Assembly (NCBI RefSeq): GCF_017309385.1
Contig: NZ_JAFJMJ010000001.1
Coordinates: forward strand, 4,526,001-4,590,000
Direction of reading: 5' to 3'
Length of the DNA stretch: 64,000 nucleotides
Source: Amycolatopsis sp. 195334CR
Lineage (GTDB): Bacteria > Actinomycetota > Actinomycetes > Mycobacteriales > Pseudonocardiaceae
The translations under genes and the position numbers were made by a program. Shown here one piece after another: positions 1 through 8,952 of this stretch; position 1 is the stretch's first letter; each line of letters opens with the position of its first letter. Under the pieces are notes generated by a model, which made no database searches, had not been told where the DNA came from, and saw only the letters and a list, made by a program, of their open reading frames with translations.

Positions 1-562
1 GTGCCCGTACGACGCCGAGGGCCTGGAGCCGTGGATCCTCGACGAGGCCGCGTGCACGCACCCCGAGCTGCGCGATCACTACGGCACGTGGGCGAGCAAG
101 TCGTTCTCGCCGGAGCAGGTGGTCGACCGCTACAACCAGCCGTTCCCGGCGCCGGCGGACATCCCCTGGGTGCTCTCGTTCGACCGGACCGGGCTGAGCG
201 GGGTGCGCCGGTTCGCCGGTGAGCGCGCCGCCGCGTACGGCCTCGGCGGGGACCGCGTGCTCGACCTGACGCTGGTGGTCGGGGAGCTGTGCGCGAACAG
301 CCTGCGCCACGGGCGCGGTTCCGGCGTGCTGCGGGTGTGGCGCGAGGACGACTCGGTGATCTGCGAGATCCGCGACGCCGGGCACATCACCGACCCGCTG
401 GCCGGTCGGCGGCCGGCCACCCCGAGCCAGCCGAACGGGCGGGGCCTGCTGATGGTCAACTTCCTGTCGGACCTGGTCCGCGTGCACACCGGCCCGGACG
501 GCACGCAGACCCGGATCTACTTCCGGCTGGTCCAGGACGAGGCCCGCGCGGCCGTTTCCTGA
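1..562 (+). CDS. Anti-sigma regulatory factor, MEDS + HATPase_c (5'-partial)
   Basis: The reading frame is open from the left edge, so the N-terminus lies outside the window. What remains (about 186 residues) begins in the end of a MEDS-type sensory domain (Cys-Pro-Tyr-Asp, then a conserved Glu-Ala...His-Pro-Glu-Leu stretch). A GHKL ATPase domain follows from about residue 60: ELCANS (N-box), DAG (G1 box) and GRGL (G2 box). This MEDS-HATPase_c pairing is the usual form of actinobacterial RsbA/RsbW-like anti-sigma or switch proteins, which bind a sigma factor or anti-anti-sigma partner in the cytoplasm. There is no HisKA dimerisation segment in the visible part, so a classical histidine kinase is less likely. 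The partner sigma factor is not in view. Confidence 0.8.
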   Translation, partial: CPYDAEGLEPWILDEAACTHPELRDHYGTWASKSFSPEQVVDRYNQPFPAPADIPWVLSFDRTGLSGVRRFAGERAAAYGLGGDRVLDLTLVVGELCANSLRHGRGSGVLRVWREDDSVICEIRDAGHITDPLAGRRPATPSQPNGRGLLMVNFLSDLVRVHTGPDGTQTRIYFRLVQDEARAAVS

Positions 563-563
563 G

Positions 564-1526
564 TCAGGCCGGGCGGGCCGGTGCGTGCTTCCCGAGGAAG
601 CTCACCAGGCCCGGCACCACGCTGCGGAAGAACGCCTCGCCGTGCTTGCCGCGGGCGGTGTGGCCGACCTTGGGCTTCGCTTCGGCGATGAACTGGCGCA
701 CTCCGCCGATGAACGAGTCCTCGGTGCCGCACCAGACGCCGGTGGGAATGCCGCGGAGGTCCTCGAGGTGCTTGAGCGGGTCCATCGAGGCCCAGTCGGC
801 GGCGTCGCGGAAGGCGTTGCGCTTGCTCATCTCGGCCCAGGAGGTGATCAGCGCGGGGGAGACGGCCGCGACCGCCGCCGGTGGTTGCCGCCGCTGCGCC
901 CGCCGCCGGGCGTAGAGCAGCGCGCCGAACCCGCCCATCGAGGTGCCCGCGCAGGCGAACGGCACCCCGTCGGCCCCGCCGAGGCCGCGCTGGGCCAGCC
1001 AGACCGGGACCTCCTCCAGGAGCATCCGCATCGGGTCGTCACCGGGCACGACCTCGTGCCAGTAGTTGTTGGGCCCGCCGTCGACGGCGAGGAAGCCGTA
1101 GGCCGGGACCGCTCGCCGGGCGACCTCGCCGCTGAGCTGGTTGACCAGGCCGCCGGGCGCCGACCGGCGCCCCGAGCCGCCGCGGCCGTGCAGGTAGAGC
1201 GAGATCGGCAGGCCGCGCTGCGGGTTCTTCGACGGCAGCATGAACACCAGGTCCACGTCGCGGCCACGGGCCGCCGAGTAGACCCGTTCGACCCTGGTCA
1301 CGCCCAGTTCGGTGGCCGGGTTGGAGGAGGCGACGCCCAGCGCGCGCTGCATCGCTTCGCTGAACGGCAGGACGCCGGTGGCGCCCGAGGCGGCCACTCC
1401 GGCGACTCCGAGCGCGGAGCCACCGGCCAGCAGCACCGAACGGCGGCTGAACCGGCGCCTCCCGCGCCGCTCGCCGTCGTCGTGCTCAGCCGGCCCTCGC
1501 CCGGTTGAGCCCTCCCCGCCGTCCAC
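564..1526 (-). CDS. Tat-exported alpha/beta hydrolase (esterase family)
   Basis: Predicted secreted esterase of the alpha/beta hydrolase fold. Near the N-terminus the RRRFSRRSVLLAGG region followed by a long Ala/Gly/Val hydrophobic stretch is a twin-arginine signal. The core has an oxyanion-side LHGRGG motif and the nucleophile elbow GTSMGG (Ser nucleophile). A late Asp (GTEDSF) and His (RGKHGEAFF) complete a plausible catalytic triad. The GTG at 1526 is preferred: it has an AGGA seven bases upstream and puts the signal near the N-terminus. A GTG at 1607 in the same frame would add 27 residues ahead of the signal and has no ribosome-binding site. The stop lies one base from the stop of the convergent gene at 1-562. 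Substrate is not determinable; feruloyl/acetyl esterases and PHB-depolymerase-like proteins share this fold. Confidence 0.8.
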   Translation of the reverse strand: MDGGEGSTGRGPAEHDDGERRGRRRFSRRSVLLAGGSALGVAGVAASGATGVLPFSEAMQRALGVASSNPATELGVTRVERVYSAARGRDVDLVFMLPSKNPQRGLPISLYLHGRGGSGRRSAPGGLVNQLSGEVARRAVPAYGFLAVDGGPNNYWHEVVPGDDPMRMLLEEVPVWLAQRGLGGADGVPFACAGTSMGGFGALLYARRRAQRRQPPAAVAAVSPALITSWAEMSKRNAFRDAADWASMDPLKHLEDLRGIPTGVWCGTEDSFIGGVRQFIAEAKPKVGHTARGKHGEAFFRSVVPGLVSFLGKHAPARPA

Positions 1527-1652
1527 TCGCCGTCCTGCCGTTCCGTGCCCCCAGCCGGGCGCCAGGACGCGGGTGCGTCGTGTGCGGAGCCGACCCTCGA
1601 CTTCCACATCGTCGCAGGTGCCGAGAGTGTTTCGCCCCGAAATCCGCCAGTT

Positions 1653-2480
1653 TCAGTGACGAAGGACGCGTTCGTCGCGGGTGTAGATGTTCATGCTCTC
1701 GCCGCGGAGGAAACCCACCAGCGTGATGCCGTTTTCCTCGGCCAGTTCGACGGCGAGCGAGGAGGGCGCGGACACCGCGGCGAGCATCGGCAGCCCGGCC
1801 ATCGCGGCCTTCTGCACCAGCTCGAACGAGGCCCGCCCGGACACCAGCAGCCCGGCGCCCGGCAGCGGGACCCGGCCTTCGAGCAGCGCCCAGCCGAGCA
1901 CCTTGTCGACCGCGTTGTGCCTGCCCACGTCCTCCCGCACGACCAGCAGCTCACCGCTCGCGTCGAACAACGCGGCGCCGTGCAGGCCGCCGGTGGCGTC
2001 GAACACCTTCTGCCGCGCGCGCAGCTGGTCGGGGAGCTTCGCCAGCAGGTCGGCGGTCAGCGCGAACTCGCTGCCGCCCGGGGCGAACCGGGTCTTCAGC
2101 TTGACCGCGTCGAGCGCGGCCTTGCCGCAGACCCCGCAGGAGGAGGTGGTGTAGAAGTTCCGCTCGACGCCGGTGTCCGGGGCGGGCACGCCCTCGGCCA
2201 GCGCCAGGTCCAGCACGTTGTAGGTGTTGCGCCCGTGGTCGTCGACGCTGTCGCAGTAGCGGGCGGTGCGGACGTCCTCCCGGCTGCCGAGCACGCCCTC
2301 GGAGAGCAGGAAGCCGTGCGCCAGTTCGACGTCGTGGCCGGGTGTGCGCATTGTCACCGCCAGGGCGCGCCCGCCCACCCGGATCTCCAGTGGCTCCTCG
2401 GCGGCCAGCACGTCCGGCCGGGTGCGTTCACCACGGGTGGTCAACTTCAGCACGGGCTTACGCACGGTCACGCGTCCCAT
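1653..2480 (-). CDS. fdhD: Formate dehydrogenase accessory sulfurtransferase FdhD
   Basis: FdhD takes sulfur from a cysteine desulfurase and passes it to the molybdenum/bis-MGD cofactor of formate dehydrogenases, which are inactive without it. The CGVCG motif (SSCGVCGK) carries the two sulfur-relay cysteines. The conserved tracts [20 protein letters not shown] and SGRASFE match the family along its full length (275 residues). The ATG at 2480 (MGRVTVRKP) fits family N-termini; the frame extends to 2540 but those residues look non-coding. It is divergent from the formate/oxalate-type transporter at 2577, and a FdhF-like molybdoenzyme lies about 6 kb away at 8953, a likely client. Confidence 0.95.
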   Translation of the reverse strand: MGRVTVRKPVLKLTTRGERTRPDVLAAEEPLEIRVGGRALAVTMRTPGHDVELAHGFLLSEGVLGSREDVRTARYCDSVDDHGRNTYNVLDLALAEGVPAPDTGVERNFYTTSSCGVCGKAALDAVKLKTRFAPGGSEFALTADLLAKLPDQLRARQKVFDATGGLHGAALFDASGELLVVREDVGRHNAVDKVLGWALLEGRVPLPGAGLLVSGRASFELVQKAAMAGLPMLAAVSAPSSLAVELAEENGITLVGFLRGESMNIYTRDERVLRH

Positions 2481-2576
2481 TTCCGCCTCCCGCGTTCGGT
2501 GGAATCCCAGTGGTGCGCTCGGGGCTGATCGGTAATACATTGCGGCAGCTAAGTATCAAGTCTAGGGAGGCCCCTC

Positions 2577-3935
2577 ATGGCCGTCGGGTTCCTCGAGCGC
2601 TCCCGCACCATCGCCCCACCCGGCTGGAGCCGCTGGCTCATCCCGCCCGCCGCGCTGTCCGTGCACCTGTCTATCGGTCAAGCGTACGCGTGGAGCGTGT
2701 TCAAGCCGCCGCTGGAGAAGTCGCTCGACCTGACCGGCACGCAAAGCGCGCTGCCGTTCCAGCTGGGCATCGTGATGCTCGGGCTGTCCGCGGCCTTCGG
2801 CGGCACGCTGGTGGAGAAGAACGGCCCGCGCTGGGCGATGTTCGTCTCGATGGTCTGCTTCTCCTCCGGCTTCCTGATCTCCGCGCTCGGCGTGGCCACT
2901 TCGCAGTACTGGCTGGTGGTACTCGGGTACGGCGGGCTCGGCGGCATCGGGCTCGGCATCGGCTACATCTCGCCGGTGTCCACCCTGATCAAGTGGTTCC
3001 CGGACCGGCCGGGCATGGCCACCGGCATCGCCATCATGGGCTTCGGCGGCGGCGCGCTGATCGCCTCGCCGTGGTCGACGCAGATGCTGCGCACCTTCGG
3101 TGACGACACCGGCGGCATCGCCACCACCTTCGCCGTGCACGGTGTGGTCTACGCGTTGTTCATGACCCTGGGCGTGCTGCTGGTCCGCGTGCCCGCCGAC
3201 GACTGGAAGCCGGACGGTTACCAGCCGAAGGAGGCCGCGGCCGGGCGGATGATCACCACCGCGAACGTGTCGGCGAAGAACGCGATCAGGACCCCGCAGT
3301 TCTGGCTGCTGTGGGTGATCCTCTGCTTCAACGTGACCGCGGGCATCGGCATCCTGGAGAAGGCCGCGCCGATGATCACCGACTTCTTCGAGGGCACCTC
3401 GGTCCCGGTCGGCGCCGCCGCGGCCGCCGGGTTCGTGGCGCTGCTGTCGCTGACCAACATGCTCGGCCGGTTCGTCTGGTCGTCCACTTCGGACCTGGTC
3501 GGCCGCCGCAACATCTACCGGCTCTACCTCGGTGTGGGCGCGCTGATGTACCTGGTGATCGCGCTGACCACGAACACCTCGAAGCTGCTGTTCGTGCTCT
3601 GCGCGATGGTGATCCTGTCGTTCTACGGCGGCGGGTTCGCCACCGTGCCGGCGTACCTGAAGGACCTGTTCGGCACCTATCAGGTGGGCGCGATCCACGG
3701 CAGGCTGCTGACCGCCTGGTCCACCGCCGGGGTGCTCGGGCCGCTGATCGTGAACGCCATCGCCGACGGGCAGAAGTCGGCGGGCAAGGACGGTCCGGCG
3801 CTCTACGGGACCTCGCTCTACATCATGATGGGGCTGCTCGTGCTCGGCTTCGTGGCCAACGAGCTGGTGCGCCCGGTCAGTGAGAAGTACCACGAACCGG
3901 TCGCCGCCCCGGCGGGCGCCGGCAAGGAGGCGTGA
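2577..3935 (+). CDS. OFA-type MFS transporter (oxalate/formate antiporter family)
   Basis: A 452-residue, 12-helix major facilitator of the oxalate:formate antiporter family. It has the early SIGQAYAWSVFKPPLE segment typical of OFA proteins, a conserved G(G/F)GGGA region in helix 5 and long hydrophobic segments throughout. These carriers move small carboxylates across the cytoplasmic membrane; the substrate here cannot be read from sequence. A strong ribosome-binding site (AGGGAGG at about 2564-2570) precedes the ATG. The gene overlaps by one base with the tiny ORF at 3935, a known partner of OFA carriers. Placement next to fdhD supports a monocarboxylate or dicarboxylate role but does not prove formate transport. 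Confidence 0.88.
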   Translation: MAVGFLERSRTIAPPGWSRWLIPPAALSVHLSIGQAYAWSVFKPPLEKSLDLTGTQSALPFQLGIVMLGLSAAFGGTLVEKNGPRWAMFVSMVCFSSGFLISALGVATSQYWLVVLGYGGLGGIGLGIGYISPVSTLIKWFPDRPGMATGIAIMGFGGGALIASPWSTQMLRTFGDDTGGIATTFAVHGVVYALFMTLGVLLVRVPADDWKPDGYQPKEAAAGRMITTANVSAKNAIRTPQFWLLWVILCFNVTAGIGILEKAAPMITDFFEGTSVPVGAAAAAGFVALLSLTNMLGRFVWSSTSDLVGRRNIYRLYLGVGALMYLVIALTTNTSKLLFVLCAMVILSFYGGGFATVPAYLKDLFGTYQVGAIHGRLLTAWSTAGVLGPLIVNAIADGQKSAGKDGPALYGTSLYIMMGLLVLGFVANELVRPVSEKYHEPVAAPAGAGKEA

Positions 3936-4048
3936 TGGACTCGAAGCGCACCGGGCTGATGATCTTCGCCTGGATCTGGGTGGGCCTGCCGTTCCTCTAC
4001 GGCGTGGTGGAGCTCTTCCGAAAAGTCGCCCAACTCTTCGGCGGCTGA
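3935..4048 (+). CDS. MFS transporter small subunit (37 aa membrane peptide)
   Basis: A 37-residue ORF starting with ATG inside the stop of the OFA carrier (TGATG arrangement, one shared base), so the two are almost certainly translationally coupled, with GGAGG just upstream. The peptide begins MDSKRTGLMIFAWIWVGLPF and has a single central membrane span ending in a short basic/amphipathic tail. Very short proteins of this kind are recognised as small subunits encoded directly after OFA-family carriers in many bacteria. Its function is not well defined; it probably binds or stabilises the carrier in the membrane. It is easily missed by automated callers because of its length. Confidence 0.8.
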   Translation: MDSKRTGLMIFAWIWVGLPFLYGVVELFRKVAQLFGG

Positions 4049-4117
4049 CAAAGCACCCTTGCCAACTCCTTAGCGAGCCGAAAGACTGACCGCACTTTCC
4101 GCTCGTGGAGGTGGCCC

Positions 4118-6658
4118 GTGTCGTTTTCGCGTTCCGCTCGTGCGCTGGTACTGGCTGTGGTCGCCGGGTTGTCGGTGACCACCGCTCCGGCGCTCGCCGC
4201 CCCCGCGGCACCGCCACCCGGCCAGTCCCACCGCGAGCCGGGCTACGGTCCCGAGCGCAACCAGGTCGCCGCGACCGACGCGCCGCCGCAGTTGCGCGCG
4301 GCGACGGCCGGGGAGAACAAGCCGCGCGGCGATCGCGGCGGCTACCCGCGTCAGACCGACCTGCGCACCTACCCGGCCGACCCGGCGGACAAGTCGATCA
4401 AGCTCGGCCTCTCGCCGTACCACGCGCTGGCGCCGAAGCTGAACGACCTGCAGCGGCGCAGCAACCGGATCTCGGTGGAGGTCGCCGGGCAGTCCGGCCT
4501 CGGCCGCGACCTGTACCTGGTCACGCTGACCGCGCCGGAGAACGCGGCGCAGAGCAAGATCCAGGACATGTGGCGCGACAAGATCGAGAACGATCCCGGC
4601 CGCGCGGCCCGCGACACCGCCCTGCGCGCCGGGTACAAGACCCCGGTGTGGATCAACAACAACATCCACGGCAACGAGTGGGAAGGCACCGACGGCGCGC
4701 TGCGCGTGATCGAGTACCTGGCCACCACGAACGACCAGGCCGCGCTGGACCTGCTCAAGCGCAGCCGGATCTACCTCAACCTCACCGCCAACCCGGACGG
4801 CCGCGTGGCCGGTACCCGCGCGAACGCGAGCGGCTTCGACATGAACCGCGACTTCGTCACCGCCTCGCAGCCGGAGACCCGGGCGATGCGCGAGATCGTC
4901 ATGGGCAAGCAGCCGGTGATGATGCTCGACGAGCACGGGTACGTGGAGAACACGCTGATCGAGCCGACCACCCCGCCGCACGGCCAGAACTACGACTTCG
5001 ACCTCTACATCAAGCACGGCTACGAGAACGGCCTGGCGATGGAGAAGGCGGTGCAGGCGCTCGGCCACCCCGAGGCGGCCAAGCCGGAGATCCCGTTCCG
5101 CGACTACGAGCCGGGCGTCTGGGACGGCTGGGCACCGATCTACACCGCGCAGTACTCGATGTACCACGGCGCGGTGTCCTACACGATCGAGGTCCCGCAG
5201 CGCGTCAACAACGACGCCTACAACCTGCCCGCCGAGGAACTGCAGCGCCGCTCGAAGATCAACACCGACGTGGTGGAGGCGACCATCCGCACCACCATCG
5301 ACTACGCGGACACCCACCGCACCGAGCTGATCGACAACCAGATCGAGATCTTCCGCCGCGGTGCCGCCGGTGAACCGCAGCGCCAGCTGCCGGACGGGTT
5401 CGTGCCCGGCTTCGGCCCGGAAGACCGCTACACCACGGAGTTCCCGCGCGCCTACGTGCTCCCGGCCGGGGCGGGCCAGCGCTCGGCGCCCGCCGCGGCG
5501 CGGCTGGTCGACCACCTGGTCGCCAACGACGTGCGCGTGCAGCGCGCGGAGGCGGACTTCCAGCTGGCGGGCAAGAGCTACCCGGCCGGTTCGTACCTCG
5601 TGGACATGCACCAGCCCAAGCGCGCGCTGGCGAACGTGATGCTGGAGACCGGGGCCGACATCTCCGGCAAGGTCGAGGTGATGTACGACATCTCGGGCTG
5701 GAGCCACCGCCTGCTCTGGGGAGCTTCGGTGGACATCTCGAAGACCGAGGCGCCGAACGTGCGCACCACGCCGGTGACCATCGCCGCGCCGACCGGCGGG
5801 GTGGACGCGGCGCCCGGCCAGGACCTGGCGCTCACCGTCGCCGACGGCAAGGACGTGCTCGCGGTGAACACCCTGCTGGGCCAGGGACGTCCGGTGCACC
5901 AGCAGGCCGACGGCACGGTGGTGGTGCCCGCTTCGGAACGCGTCGCCGTGCTGGAGGTGGCGAAGAACCTCGGCGTGCGCTTCACCGCGGCGCCCGCCGG
6001 TGACCGCGGCCCGCTGATGCGCAAGCCGGTGCTCGCCGGCGCGGTGGCCGCCGACGAACTGCTGGTGCTGCGGGAACTCGGTTTCGAGGTGCGCCCGGTT
6101 TCCACGCAGGTGCTCAACAACGGGTTCGACCTGAGCCGGGTGGACGCGTTGTTCGTCTCTTCCGGACTGAACTACCGCGGGCTGAACGCGGCGGCCAAGA
6201 ACTCGGTCAAACGGCTGTTCCAGCGTGGTGGTGTGATCACCCGCGGCGCGACCGGGGCGGCGTTCAACACCGACGCCGGGCTGCTGCCGGTGACCGCGGT
6301 GGCCGGGCGCGAGGACGCCAACGGCGTGGTCTCGGTGACCAACGGGACCGGGCCGATCGGTTCCGGCGCACCGGAAAGCTCGTTCGTCTACTCGCCGCTG
6401 TGGTTCACCGGGCTCGGCGCGGGCGTGACCGCCGAACAGCGGTACGCGGAGCAGAACCCGCTCGCCGCGGGCCACTGGCTGCCGAACGAGGCCGGTCAGG
6501 GCCCGGCGCAGGCGGCCGGTGCCGCCTCGGTGGTGTCCGGTGTGGACGAAAGCGGGGCGAAGACGGTGCTGTTCGGCACCGAGCCGCTGTTCCGCGCGCA
6601 CCCCAAGGGCTTGTACGCGCAGGTGGGCAAGGCCGTGTTCTGGGCGACCACCCGATGA
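4118..6658 (+). CDS. Secreted M14-family zinc carboxypeptidase
   Basis: An 846-residue exported metallopeptidase. A GTG start after GTGGAGGTGGCCC leads into a Sec signal (basic FSRSARALVLAVVAG, cleavage near ALAAPAA). The catalytic domain lies at about residues 95-420: NNNIHGNEWEG gives the HxxE zinc ligands, LTANPDGR and FDMNRDF give substrate-binding Arg/Asn, DEHGY gives the third His, and SYTIEVPQ gives the catalytic Glu. The C-terminal half (about 440-846) is beta-rich with no motif I recognise and is common in this large actinobacterial M14 subfamily. It likely trims C-terminal residues from extracellular peptides. The downstream SDR overlaps its stop (ATGA). Confidence 0.9.
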   Translation: MSFSRSARALVLAVVAGLSVTTAPALAAPAAPPPGQSHREPGYGPERNQVAATDAPPQLRAATAGENKPRGDRGGYPRQTDLRTYPADPADKSIKLGLSPYHALAPKLNDLQRRSNRISVEVAGQSGLGRDLYLVTLTAPENAAQSKIQDMWRDKIENDPGRAARDTALRAGYKTPVWINNNIHGNEWEGTDGALRVIEYLATTNDQAALDLLKRSRIYLNLTANPDGRVAGTRANASGFDMNRDFVTASQPETRAMREIVMGKQPVMMLDEHGYVENTLIEPTTPPHGQNYDFDLYIKHGYENGLAMEKAVQALGHPEAAKPEIPFRDYEPGVWDGWAPIYTAQYSMYHGAVSYTIEVPQRVNNDAYNLPAEELQRRSKINTDVVEATIRTTIDYADTHRTELIDNQIEIFRRGAAGEPQRQLPDGFVPGFGPEDRYTTEFPRAYVLPAGAGQRSAPAAARLVDHLVANDVRVQRAEADFQLAGKSYPAGSYLVDMHQPKRALANVMLETGADISGKVEVMYDISGWSHRLLWGASVDISKTEAPNVRTTPVTIAAPTGGVDAAPGQDLALTVADGKDVLAVNTLLGQGRPVHQQADGTVVVPASERVAVLEVAKNLGVRFTAAPAGDRGPLMRKPVLAGAVAADELLVLRELGFEVRPVSTQVLNNGFDLSRVDALFVSSGLNYRGLNAAAKNSVKRLFQRGGVITRGATGAAFNTDAGLLPVTAVAGREDANGVVSVTNGTGPIGSGAPESSFVYSPLWFTGLGAGVTAEQRYAEQNPLAAGHWLPNEAGQGPAQAAGAASVVSGVDESGAKTVLFGTEPLFRAHPKGLYAQVGKAVFWATTR

Positions 6659-7416
6659 GCCGAGGCGTACTGGTCACCGGTTCGTCGAGCGGGATCGGCC
6701 GGGCGGTGGCGACCGCCTTCGCCGCGCTGGGCGACCGCGTGGCCGTCCACTATGGATCGAACCGGGCGGCCGCCGAGAAGACGCTGGCCGAGCTGTCCGG
6801 CTCCGGGCACGTGCTGCTGACCGGTGACCTGGCCGATCCGGTGGCCGCGCGGGGGCTCGCCGACGAAGCCGAGGAGCAGCTCGGCGGCGTCGACGTGCTG
6901 GTGAACAACGCGGCCGTGGCCACCGGTCCGGAGAACGCGCACGCCGTGGCGTCAGTGTCCTATGAGGACTGGCAGGCCGCCTGGCAGCGCATGGTCGGGG
7001 TGAACGTCTTCGGCACGGCCAATCTCACCTACTGCGTGACGCGGCACATGATCGAGCGCGGTGCGCCCGGCCGGGTGGTCAACATCGGCTCGCGCGGGGC
7101 GTACCGCGGCGAACCCGACCACCCGGCCTACGGCGCTTCGAAGGCGGCGATGCACGCGTTCGGCCAGTCGCTGGCGGTTTCCCTGGCACCACACGGCATC
7201 GCGGTCGCGTCGGTGGCGCCGGGCTTCACCGCGACCAGCCGCGTCGCGGACCGGCTCGACGGGGAGCAGGGCGAGCAGTTGCGCGGGCAGAGCCCGTTCG
7301 GCCGCGTGGGCTCACCGGAGGAGGTGGCGGCGGCGGTCGTCTACCTCGCTTCCGCCGACGCGGCGTGGGCCTCCGGTGCCGTGCTCGACCTGAACGGCGC
7401 CTCACACCTGCGGTGA
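6655..7416 (+). CDS. SDR-family NAD(P)-dependent oxidoreductase
   Basis: A 253-residue classical short-chain dehydrogenase. The N-terminal TGSSSGIG is the glycine-rich NAD(P)-binding loop, NNAA follows the fourth strand, and the active site is Ser (NIGSRGAY), then Tyr-x-x-x-Lys (YGASK). The length is normal for the family. The start codon overlaps the stop of the M14 peptidase (ATGA), so it is probably translated from the same message although the functions look unrelated. Many relatives are annotated 3-oxoacyl-ACP reductase; substrate specificity cannot be assigned. Its 3' end overlaps the convergent acetyltransferase gene by 15 bases. Confidence 0.9.
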   Translation: MSRGVLVTGSSSGIGRAVATAFAALGDRVAVHYGSNRAAAEKTLAELSGSGHVLLTGDLADPVAARGLADEAEEQLGGVDVLVNNAAVATGPENAHAVASVSYEDWQAAWQRMVGVNVFGTANLTYCVTRHMIERGAPGRVVNIGSRGAYRGEPDHPAYGASKAAMHAFGQSLAVSLAPHGIAVASVAPGFTATSRVADRLDGEQGEQLRGQSPFGRVGSPEEVAAAVVYLASADAAWASGAVLDLNGASHLR

Positions 7417-8007
7417 GGGTTCCCGCCACATCGGGTAGATCTCGGGTCCGTCCGGGAAGCGGATCGGGTCACCGCTGAGTTCGAAGCCGTGACGCAGGTA
7501 CAGCGCGCGGTTGCGGGTCGAGCTGGCCTCCAGGTACACCGGGAGTTTGGCGGCGTCGGTGCGGGCCAGCTTGTCGCGCAGCAGTGCGCTGCCGAGGCCG
7601 CGGCCGCGATGGCTCGGCAGCACGCCGATGCATTGCAGGTAGACGTGCGCGGTGTGCGTCGGGTGCCGGGCCTCGGTCAGTTCGTCGACGAGCATGCCGC
7701 GCTTGAGGATTTCGCTGAACTCGGCGGGGACTTCGAGGTCGTCCGGGATCCGCTCGTGCTCGGTTTCCCCGGCCTCGCGGTCGATCCACAGCGAGACGGC
7801 ACCGAAGTCGGCGGTGGTGAGCACCTCACCGCGGTCCATCGCCTTGACCACCGTGCCGTGCAGTTGCTGCGGCAGGATCTGCTTGCGCTGCACGGGGTCC
7901 GGGAGCACCCACGTGCTCACCACCTCGTCGAGGAAGGCCTCGCCCACGGTCGCGGCGGCCCGGTCCAGTTCCCCCGGCTGCACTCGGTGCACCATCGTCT
8001 GCGTCAT
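7402..8007 (-). CDS. GNAT-family N-acetyltransferase
   Basis: A 201-residue protein with the GNAT acetyl-CoA-binding signature: strand IGVLP, then HRGRGLGSALL (the R/QxxGxG/A pyrophosphate loop), followed by LEASSTRNRALYLRHGF, the typical strand-helix ending of the fold. Such enzymes move acetyl groups from acetyl-CoA to an amine; the acceptor is unknown. The Met at 8007 is the first start; another Met four codons in is possible. It overlaps the SDR end and is divergent from the GPP34 gene about 55 bases away. Confidence 0.85.
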   Translation of the reverse strand: MTQTMVHRVQPGELDRAAATVGEAFLDEVVSTWVLPDPVQRKQILPQQLHGTVVKAMDRGEVLTTADFGAVSLWIDREAGETEHERIPDDLEVPAEFSEILKRGMLVDELTEARHPTHTAHVYLQCIGVLPSHRGRGLGSALLRDKLARTDAAKLPVYLEASSTRNRALYLRHGFELSGDPIRFPDGPEIYPMWREPSPQV

Positions 8008-8061
8008 ACCGGCTCAACGCGGGACCGGCGCGAGAGGTGCCCGGTGGTTAGGGTGGAGCGC

Positions 8062-8730
8062 ATGCTCATCGCGGAAGACCTGGTACTGCTCGTGTTCGAC
8101 GACGAGACCGGCAAGCCGGACAGCATGGTGACGAACCTGCCGTACGCGCTGGCCGGGGCGCTGCTGATCGAACTGGGCATCGAGAACCGGATCGGGGTCG
8201 ACGGCAAGGGGCGCCTGGAGTTGCTCGACCGCACGCCGCCCGCGCACCCGGTGCTCGCCGACGCTCTGGTCAAGCTGGAGAAGTTCGACGGCCGGAAGCC
8301 GAAGGACGCGATCTCGCCGTTGTCCGGGCAGAAGCTCACCGAACGGCTGCTCGAAGGGCTGGCCGATCGCGGGGTGCTGCGCCGGGAGGAGGGCAAGGTG
8401 CTGAAGCTGTTCCCGGTGACCCGGTGGCCCGCCGAGGATTCGGCGCACGAGGAATCGTTGCGGTCGAAGCTGAACGCGGTGCTGGTGGATGGTGAGGAGC
8501 CGGACGAGCGGACGGCCGCGCTGGTCGCCGTGCTCGCCGCGATCAAGGCGGCGAGCAAGGTGCTGGACCTGCCGGAGCGGGCTGATCGGAAGGTGGTCGA
8601 TCAGCGGGCGAAGGAGATCGCGGAGGGGGATTGGGGCTCGACGGCGACGCGGAAGGCGATCGATGAGTTGATGGTGGCGGTGATGACGGCGGTGATGATC
8701 CCGGCGATCGTGACTACCACGGCGACGTGA
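8062..8730 (+). CDS. GPP34 (GOLPH3/VPS74-like) family protein
   Basis: A 222-residue protein with the arrangement of bacterial GPP34 proteins: an N-terminal LIAEDLVLLVFDDETGKP segment, AGALLIELGI helix, a central Arg/Lys-rich loop (LERLLEGLADRGVLRREEGK-type region), and a helical C-terminus ending in a hydrophobic segment. In eukaryotes GOLPH3 binds phosphatidylinositol-4-phosphate at the Golgi. In actinomycetes the family is common and its role is largely unknown; peripheral membrane association is an inference. The ATG at 8062 is used; a GTG three codons upstream is in frame. The gene is followed by T-rich sequence and a large terminator hairpin. Confidence 0.88.
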   Translation: MLIAEDLVLLVFDDETGKPDSMVTNLPYALAGALLIELGIENRIGVDGKGRLELLDRTPPAHPVLADALVKLEKFDGRKPKDAISPLSGQKLTERLLEGLADRGVLRREEGKVLKLFPVTRWPAEDSAHEESLRSKLNAVLVDGEEPDERTAALVAVLAAIKAASKVLDLPERADRKVVDQRAKEIAEGDWGSTATRKAIDELMVAVMTAVMIPAIVTTTAT

Positions 8731-8769
8731 CGGTTTTTTGGGGGGCCACCCCGGTTTTTTAGTGTGACT

Positions 8770-8828
8770 ACGGCGAAGGCCTCGAAGTCAAGGCGGGAAA
8801 GATGCCTTGACTTCGAGGCCTTCGCCGT
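8770..8828. terminator. Perfect 25-bp hairpin, bidirectional terminator
   Basis: The arms at 8770-8794 and 8804-8828 are exact reverse complements over 25 bases with a 9-base loop (GGGAAAGAT). A GTTTTTGG tract follows on the + strand. It lies between the convergent ends of the GPP34 gene and the FdhF-like gene. A second short G4/C4 stem with a T6 tract (8740-8760) precedes it. The long perfect stem, rather than a weak one with a strong U-tract, fits the hairpins known to end actinobacterial transcripts. Confidence 0.85.
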
Positions 8829-8952
8829 GTTTTTGGCTGTGGACCGGGGATGGGGAGGGCTGGGTGGGTAGGTGGTCCGGTGGGTCTCCCGGCTTGCTGT
8901 TGTGTGGTCGGGTGGCTGGGCTTCGGTTTTGTCTCCCGGTTCCCCTCGTGTC

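Noticed and set aside
4070..6601. Antisense frame opposite the M14 peptidase
   Set aside because: The + strand protein has full zinc-site motifs; the antisense product is His/Arg-rich without homology seen.
8740..8760. Second terminator with a T6 tract before the main hairpin
   Set aside because: The stem is only four pairs, too weak to list as its own feature; noted with the main hairpin.
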